Below are positions 13,535 to 17,947 of a DNA stretch of 17,947 bases, piece by piece (position 1 is the first letter of the stretch; the number at the start of each line of letters is the position of its first letter). The position numbers were made by a program, and so were the translations under genes. Source of the DNA: an uncultured Lachnospiraceae bacterium (GTDB taxonomy: Bacteria; Bacillota; Clostridia; Lachnospirales; Lachnospiraceae); assembly GCA_910585715.1 (NCBI GenBank), contig CAJUEX010000061.1:1-17947 (forward strand), read 5' to 3'. The notes under the pieces are model-generated. The model was not told the DNA's origin, searched no databases, and worked only from the letters and a program-made list of their open reading frames with translations.

Positions 13535-14372
13535 GATAAAAAAAGTCCTTTTGGTTTTCCTGTTTTTTGCGGCTGCTTTTTTAGCGCCTGTGACAGTTCA
13601 GGCATCTGCAATTGGCGGCAGCAATACGGGAGACAGCGAAAGCAGGACATATATTCATGAGCCGGGAAGCGCCCAGTCAACAGACGATTTAAAAGAATTG
13701 AATATCGGGAACAACTTAAATATTAATTATAATGATGGGAATGGCACTATAGCAGGCTCACTACGAATTTTACTGATTTTAACCGGCATTGCATTAGCAC
13801 CAATTCTCATTATTTTGTTAACCTCCTTTACCCGTATATTGATTGTGCTTCATTTTACGCGAACGGCTTTAAATACCCAGACGGCGCCGCCCAATCAGGT
13901 ATTGATAGGTATTGCGCTGTTTCTGACTTATTTCATAATGAGCCCGATTATTACTGAAATCAATGAAACGGCAATTAAGCCTTTTGATGCAGGAGAGATT
14001 ACTCAGGAGGAAGCTCTTGAAATCGGCATGGAGCCTTTGCGGGAGTTTATGTATGGGCAGACTCAGGAAAAGGATGCCATAATGTTTACAGAGATTGCCG
14101 GTAAGGAATGGACAGGAGAACTGGAGGATATTGAAAATTCTGTTCTGATACCAAGCTTTATTGTCAGTGAGCTTCGGACGGCATTTATTATTGGTTTTGT
14201 TATCTATATACCTTTTATTGTTATAGATATGGTGGTGGCATCAGCCCTTATGAGCATGGGTATGATGATGCTTCCCCCCACGACTATATCCATGCCCTTT
14301 AAGATACTTCTTTTTGTGCTTGCGGATGGATGGAATCTGGTGATTGTAAATCTGGTGAAGACTTTTTATTAG
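13527..14372 (+). CDS. fliP: Flagellar export gate protein FliP
   Basis: A 281-residue core subunit of the FliPQR export channel. ATG 13527 overlaps the end of fliO and has GGAGA at 13519-13523. An ATG at 13497 would add ten charged residues before the signal sequence and is less likely. An N-terminal signal peptide is clear (MNKIKKVLLVFLFFAAAFLA, with cleavage near VQASA at about 24-28). An outside segment follows (about 29-75), then the conserved FliP/SctR core: LTSFTRILIVLHFTRTALNT, QTAPPNQVLIGIALFLTYFI, SELRTAFIIGFVIYIPFIVI and SMGMMMLPPTTISMPFKILL. All family landmarks are present. Confidence 0.97.
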   Translation: MNKIKKVLLVFLFFAAAFLAPVTVQASAIGGSNTGDSESRTYIHEPGSAQSTDDLKELNIGNNLNINYNDGNGTIAGSLRILLILTGIALAPILIILLTSFTRILIVLHFTRTALNTQTAPPNQVLIGIALFLTYFIMSPIITEINETAIKPFDAGEITQEEALEIGMEPLREFMYGQTQEKDAIMFTEIAGKEWTGELEDIENSVLIPSFIVSELRTAFIIGFVIYIPFIVIDMVVASALMSMGMMMLPPTTISMPFKILLFVLADGWNLVIVNLVKTFY

Positions 14373-14385
14373 CTGAGGTGAAGGT

Positions 14386-14652
14386 ATGTCAATAAATGAT
14401 GTGGTTGCAATTGCCAATCAGGCTTTGTGGATTATTATAAAAGTTTCTGCACCGGTGCTTTTGGTATCTCTGGTTGTAGGTCTGATAATCAGTATTTTCC
14501 AGACAGCTACCTCCATCCAGGAGCAGACCCTGACCTTTGTGCCAAAGATTTTAGCTGTATTTCTGGCTCTTATGCTGTTAGGGCATTGGATGTTAAATGA
14601 AATGTCAGGCTTTATGGCAGATTTATGGTCTGATTTTTCCAGATATATTTAG
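14386..14652 (+). CDS. fliQ: Flagellar export gate protein FliQ
   Basis: An 88-residue protein with two hydrophobic helices (about 17-38 and 52-70), the standard size and form of FliQ/SctS, which packs around FliP and FliR in the export channel. ATG 14386 follows GAGGTGAAGG at 14375-14384. The stretch SIFQTATSIQEQTLTFVPKI between the helices is the conserved family motif. It starts 13 bases after fliP, and its stop overlaps the fliR ribosome binding site. Confidence 0.96.
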   Translation: MSINDVVAIANQALWIIIKVSAPVLLVSLVVGLIISIFQTATSIQEQTLTFVPKILAVFLALMLLGHWMLNEMSGFMADLWSDFSRYI

Positions 14653-14660
14653 GTGTTCCT

Positions 14661-15443
14661 ATGATAGATTATTCTTTTTCCATAGATGAATTGCAATATT
14701 TCCTGCTTGTGCTTACCAGGGTGAGCTGTTTCATTTTTATTGCCCCCTTTTTCAGCATGACCAATACACCAAGACGGGTAAGGATAGGGCTTTCCGTTTT
14801 TGTGGCATATTTGATTTATCAGGCTCTTTCCCCGCATGAACCCATTGTGTATGGGACCCTGTTGGAATATGCTGCCATTGTTATAAGGGAAGGGCTTACA
14901 GGACTGTTGGTGGGTTATGGGGCAAACATCTGTAACACCATTATTGTATTTGCAGGAAGGGTAATTGACATGGATATCGGTCTTGCCATGGCCAATCAGT
15001 TGGATCCTACCACGAAAGAAAACGCCAGCATCAGCGGTGTTTTTTATCAATATGTAGTTATGCTTATGCTGCTGGTCAGCGGCTTGCACAGGTATATTAT
15101 AAAGGCTTTGGCGGAGACTTATACCCTGATCCCCATTAACAAGGCTGTTTTTGATGCAGACAGGCTGCTGGGGCCGATGCTTTCATTCTTAGCGGATTAT
15201 TTAAGCATTGGATTCCGGATATGCCTTCCCGTTTTTTGCGTTATATTAATTTTAAATGTGGTGCTGGGCATTCTTGCCAAGGTTTCACCCCAGATGAATA
15301 TGTTTGCGGTAGGTATACAGATAAAGCTGCTGGTTGGATTGGGAGTCATGTTCCTGACTGTGGGAATGCTGCCCTATGTATCTGATTTTATATTTACAGA
15401 AATGAAGACTATGATGGTAGCTTTTGTGGAGGCAATGATGTAG
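14661..15443 (+). CDS. fliR: Flagellar export gate protein FliR
   Basis: A 260-residue multi-pass membrane protein with about six hydrophobic segments; FliR/SctT closes the FliPQR channel. ATG 14661 is preceded by TTTAGGTG, in which the fliQ stop codon also lies. Recognisable parts are LLVLTRVSCFIFIAPFFSM, RVRIGLSVFVAYLIY, GLTGLLVGYGANICNTIIVF and FAGRVIDMDIGLAMANQLDP, the last being the best FliR signature. The C-terminal half contains LAKVSPQMNMFAVGIQIKLL, again typical. The stop codon is immediately followed by the flhB start with no spacer. Confidence 0.95.
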   Translation: MIDYSFSIDELQYFLLVLTRVSCFIFIAPFFSMTNTPRRVRIGLSVFVAYLIYQALSPHEPIVYGTLLEYAAIVIREGLTGLLVGYGANICNTIIVFAGRVIDMDIGLAMANQLDPTTKENASISGVFYQYVVMLMLLVSGLHRYIIKALAETYTLIPINKAVFDADRLLGPMLSFLADYLSIGFRICLPVFCVILILNVVLGILAKVSPQMNMFAVGIQIKLLVGLGVMFLTVGMLPYVSDFIFTEMKTMMVAFVEAMM

Positions 15444-16553
15444 ATGATGGAACTGAGACTTCAGTTTTTTGCAAAAGACGGTCCCGGAGGAGAAAAGACA
15501 GAAGAGCCTACAGCCAAAAGGCTGGAGGATGCCAGAAAAGAAGGACAGGTTGCAAAGAGCAGGGAGGTTACCAATGCCTTAAGCCTGATTGCGTTATTTC
15601 TTATATTAAAAGTATTTGCAGGCTTTATCGGCAATGAATTTCTGGAGCTGTTTCACGGAATTTACAATAAGATTCCGGAGGTTTTTGTTATGTGGAACGG
15701 AATGATTCCCGTGGGAGAGCTGAGCGTTCTTTTGAGAAACAGCCTGTTGACCGTTTTAATTGTGCTGGCGCCTTTTTTCCTGATTGGATTTATGGTGGCT
15801 TTTGCGGGAGATTATATTCAGGTTAAGTGGAAGTTTACCACAAAGCCCCTGCAGCCTAAGTTTAATAAGATGAATCCCATAAGCGGCATGAAAAAGATTT
15901 TTTCGCTCAACTCCATTATGGAGCTTTTAAAGGCTTTGTTAAAGATTGGGCTTATCGCATATGTAGTTTACAGCACTATAAAGGATCAATACAATGTTAT
16001 TTATCTGCTGTTTCAGATGCAGCTTCTTCAAGGGGTTCTTTTAGCAGGCCAGATGGCAATCAATCTGGGACTGAAATGTTCTGTGGTCTATGTGCTTATA
16101 GCTGGAATTGATTTTGTTTATCAGAAAAGAAAATTCCGTAAAGACCAGATGATGACCAAGCAGGAGATTAAAGAAGAATTCAAGCAGTCAGAGGGTGATC
16201 CCCAGATAAAGGGAAAGATCAGGCAGAAAATGCGGGAAGCTTCCCAAAGGCGCATGATGCAGGATTTACCAAAGGCGGATGTGGTTATTACAAACCCTAC
16301 CCATCTGGCAGTTGCCATACAATATGATAAAGAAGTGGCTGAGGCGCCAATCGTGCTTGCAAAAGGGCAGGATTATATGGCACAGAAAATCAGGGAAGCG
16401 GCAAAAGAGCATAAAATTGAAATTGTAGAAAATAAGCCTTTGGCCAGAATGCTGTATCACAATGTGGAAATCGGCCAGCAGATTCCACCGGAGCTGTATC
16501 AGGCAGTAGCGGAAGTTCTGGCAATGGTCTACCATGCACAAGGCAAGGTATAG
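15444..16553 (+). CDS. flhB: Flagellar export switch protein FlhB
   Basis: A 369-residue membrane protein that controls which substrates are exported and responds to FliK when the hook is complete. ATG 15444 touches the fliR stop; a second ATG follows, so either may be used. GTGGAGG at 15426-15432 is the likely ribosome binding site. The N-terminal LQFFAKDGPGGEKTEEPTAK with RLEDARKEGQVAKSREV is typical of FlhB. Four membrane helices lie within about 45-215. The cytoplasmic domain has the self-cleavage motif NPTH at 284-287 (cleavage is between Asn and Pro), followed by LAVAIQYDKEVAEAPIVLAK and the usual end region. All of it appears intact. Confidence 0.97.
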   Translation: MMELRLQFFAKDGPGGEKTEEPTAKRLEDARKEGQVAKSREVTNALSLIALFLILKVFAGFIGNEFLELFHGIYNKIPEVFVMWNGMIPVGELSVLLRNSLLTVLIVLAPFFLIGFMVAFAGDYIQVKWKFTTKPLQPKFNKMNPISGMKKIFSLNSIMELLKALLKIGLIAYVVYSTIKDQYNVIYLLFQMQLLQGVLLAGQMAINLGLKCSVVYVLIAGIDFVYQKRKFRKDQMMTKQEIKEEFKQSEGDPQIKGKIRQKMREASQRRMMQDLPKADVVITNPTHLAVAIQYDKEVAEAPIVLAKGQDYMAQKIREAAKEHKIEIVENKPLARMLYHNVEIGQQIPPELYQAVAEVLAMVYHAQGKV

Positions 16554-16607
16554 AAATAAGAGGATGATGGAAATGAAAATAATTTCAGAAAAGGAGGAGT
16601 TTGTCAA

Positions 16608-17947
16608 ATGAAAAAAGCGGACCTGGGTGTGGCATTATACATACTTACTGCATTTGTCATGTTTATTGTGACGGTTCCTTCTTTGATGCTGGATGTGCTG
16701 CTGGCAATCAATATTGCTACAGCCTTTATTGTAATGTTCAGCTGTATGTTTGCCAAGGAAGCGCTGGACATGTCTTACTTTCCCACAGTGCTCCTGTTTA
16801 CCACCATTTTCAGGATAGCCCTGAATGTTTCTTCCACAAAGCTGATTTTATTTAAGGGAGAACCGGGAAATGTAGTCACCACCTTTGGACAATTTGTAGG
16901 CGGCGGAGATTTGATAATAGGTGTTATTGTTTTTGTGATTTTAATTCTGATACAGTTTATGGTTATTAATAAAGGTTCAGAGAGAGTTGCAGAGGTAACG
17001 GCAAGATTTACGCTGGATGCTATGCCGGGTAAGCAGATGGCTATCGATGCGGATTTAAATACCGGAGCTATTACGGACCAGGAGGCAAAGATAAGAAGAG
17101 ATAAGATTCAGCAGGAGGCAAGCTTTTTCGGAAGCATGGATGGTGCGGTAAAGTATGTAAAGGGTGATGCCATGGCAGGCCTTTTAATTACCGTGATAAA
17201 TATTGTGGGAGGCATAGCCATGGGAGTGCTCCGTCAGGGCATGGATATAGGAGATGCTCTGGACAAATATACCATTCTCACCATCGGCGACGGTCTGGTA
17301 AGCCAGATTCCTTCCCTGCTTATTTCTTTATCCACAGGTATTCTTGTTACAAAAGGAAGCAAGGATGCGGATTTTGGAAGCGTGTTGTTAAAACAGCTCT
17401 TTGGAGTACCCAAGGTGCTGTATATGACCGGAGGGGTCATTGCCTTTCTGGGCATTGTAACTCCTTTGAATCCGGTTATTTTCGTTACTTTGGGAATGGC
17501 ATTTATCATTGCCGGAAGAATGGTTGCCGGCACTATAGAAACTGCCAAAATAGAGCAGGAAGTGGATGCGGACGAAGTGGCTGCGGAGGAAATCAGGCAG
17601 CCGGAAAATGTCACGTCCCTTTTGCAGGTGGACCCTATCGAGCTGGAATTCGGCTATGGCATCATACCTTTGGCAGATGTGAACCAGGGGGGCGATTTAT
17701 TAGACCGTGTAGTTATGATCAGACGTCAGATTGCACTGGAGCTTGGTACTGTGGTGCCGATTATTCGTCTCAGGGATAACATACAATTGAATCCCAACCA
17801 ATATATTATTAAGATTAAAGGAATTCAGGTCAGTGAAGGAGAAATCCTTTTTGACCACTATATGGCAATGAATCCGGGCTATGTGGAGGAGGAGATTACA
17901 GGTATTCCCACCTTTGAGCCTTCCTTCCATCTTCCGGCCATCTGGAT
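16608..17947 (+). CDS. flhA: Flagellar export gate protein FlhA (3' truncated by window end)
   Basis: The frame is open from ATG 16608 to the end of the window, giving 446 complete codons; the family is usually about 680-700 residues, so roughly the last third is missing. AAAGGAGG at 16590-16597 is a strong ribosome binding site. FlhA forms the nonameric ring that docks chaperone-substrate complexes and uses the proton motive force. The N-terminus (MKKADLGVALYILTAFVMFI) and about eight membrane helices (to about 310) are visible. The FHIPEP-family signature is at about 125-150: GSERVAEVTARFTLDAMPGK then QMAIDADLNTGAITD. After it come GDAMAGLLITVINIVGGIAM and IGDGLVSQIPSLLISLSTGI. The cytoplasmic domain begins at about residue 330. 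No internal stop or frameshift was seen. Confidence 0.96.
   Translation, partial: MKKADLGVALYILTAFVMFIVTVPSLMLDVLLAINIATAFIVMFSCMFAKEALDMSYFPTVLLFTTIFRIALNVSSTKLILFKGEPGNVVTTFGQFVGGGDLIIGVIVFVILILIQFMVINKGSERVAEVTARFTLDAMPGKQMAIDADLNTGAITDQEAKIRRDKIQQEASFFGSMDGAVKYVKGDAMAGLLITVINIVGGIAMGVLRQGMDIGDALDKYTILTIGDGLVSQIPSLLISLSTGILVTKGSKDADFGSVLLKQLFGVPKVLYMTGGVIAFLGIVTPLNPVIFVTLGMAFIIAGRMVAGTIETAKIEQEVDADEVAAEEIRQPENVTSLLQVDPIELEFGYGIIPLADVNQGGDLLDRVVMIRRQIALELGTVVPIIRLRDNIQLNPNQYIIKIKGIQVSEGEILFDHYMAMNPGYVEEEITGIPTFEPSFHLPAIW

Noticed and set aside
16601..16855. 84-codon + strand frame at the start of flhA
   Set aside because: Cys/His/Tyr-rich out-of-frame reading of flhA; the frame from 16608 encodes an unmistakable FlhA.

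Overview
The window is a continuous stretch of a flagellar (fla/che) operon. All 22 recognisable genes are on the + strand with almost no spacing: 'fliG-fliH-fliI-fliJ-ylxF-fliK-flgD-(TIGR02530 family gene)-flgE-flbD-motA-motB-fliL-fliM-fliY-cheY-fliO-fliP-fliQ-fliR-flhB-flhA'. The first gene (fliG) and the last (flhA) are cut by the window edges. I see no tRNA, rRNA, CRISPR, insertion sequence, phage or defence genes.

Organism: gene order matches the Bacillus/Clostridium fla/che operon. Signs of this are FliY with CheC domains, cheY between fliY and fliO, and ylxF between fliJ and fliK. motAB lying between flbD and fliL, the TIGR02530 gene between flgD and flgE, AGGAGG-type ribosome binding sites and moderate GC content point to Clostridia. 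The style of the FliK and FlgD proteins suggests Lachnospiraceae. This is inference from gene content and protein character, not from a marker gene.

Layout: 1-2808 holds the end of the rotor gene fliG and the export ATPase complex (fliH, fliI, fliJ). 2822-3703 is a membrane-anchored MotE/MgtE_N-like protein (ylxF). 3704-3808 is the most regulatory-looking gap, with a good SigD (sigma-28)-type promoter followed by a 30-bp AT-rich inverted repeat in the predicted leader of fliK. 3809-8093 is the hook block (fliK ruler, flgD cap, TIGR02530 protein, flgE hook), closed by a long stem-loop. 8236-10577 holds flbD, the stator pair motA/motB and fliL. 10613-13173 holds the switch (fliM, fliY) and its signal protein cheY. 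13175-17947 holds the membrane export gate (fliO, P, Q, R, flhB, flhA).

How they work together: FliH/I/J deliver substrates to the FliPQR-FlhB-FlhA gate, which FliO helps assemble. FlgD and FlgE build the hook, FliK measures it and triggers the FlhB substrate switch. MotA/MotB drive rotation against FliG, and CheY-P binds FliM/FliY to change direction, with FliY also able to dephosphorylate CheY-P. Several starts were moved from the longest open frame on ribosome-binding-site and family grounds (fliI, flbD, motA, motB, fliL, fliM, fliO, fliP). Nothing in the window is a clear new system. The items most worth a second look are the fliK promoter/palindrome region, the FlgD C-terminal module, the post-flgE stem-loop and the two poorly characterised genes.
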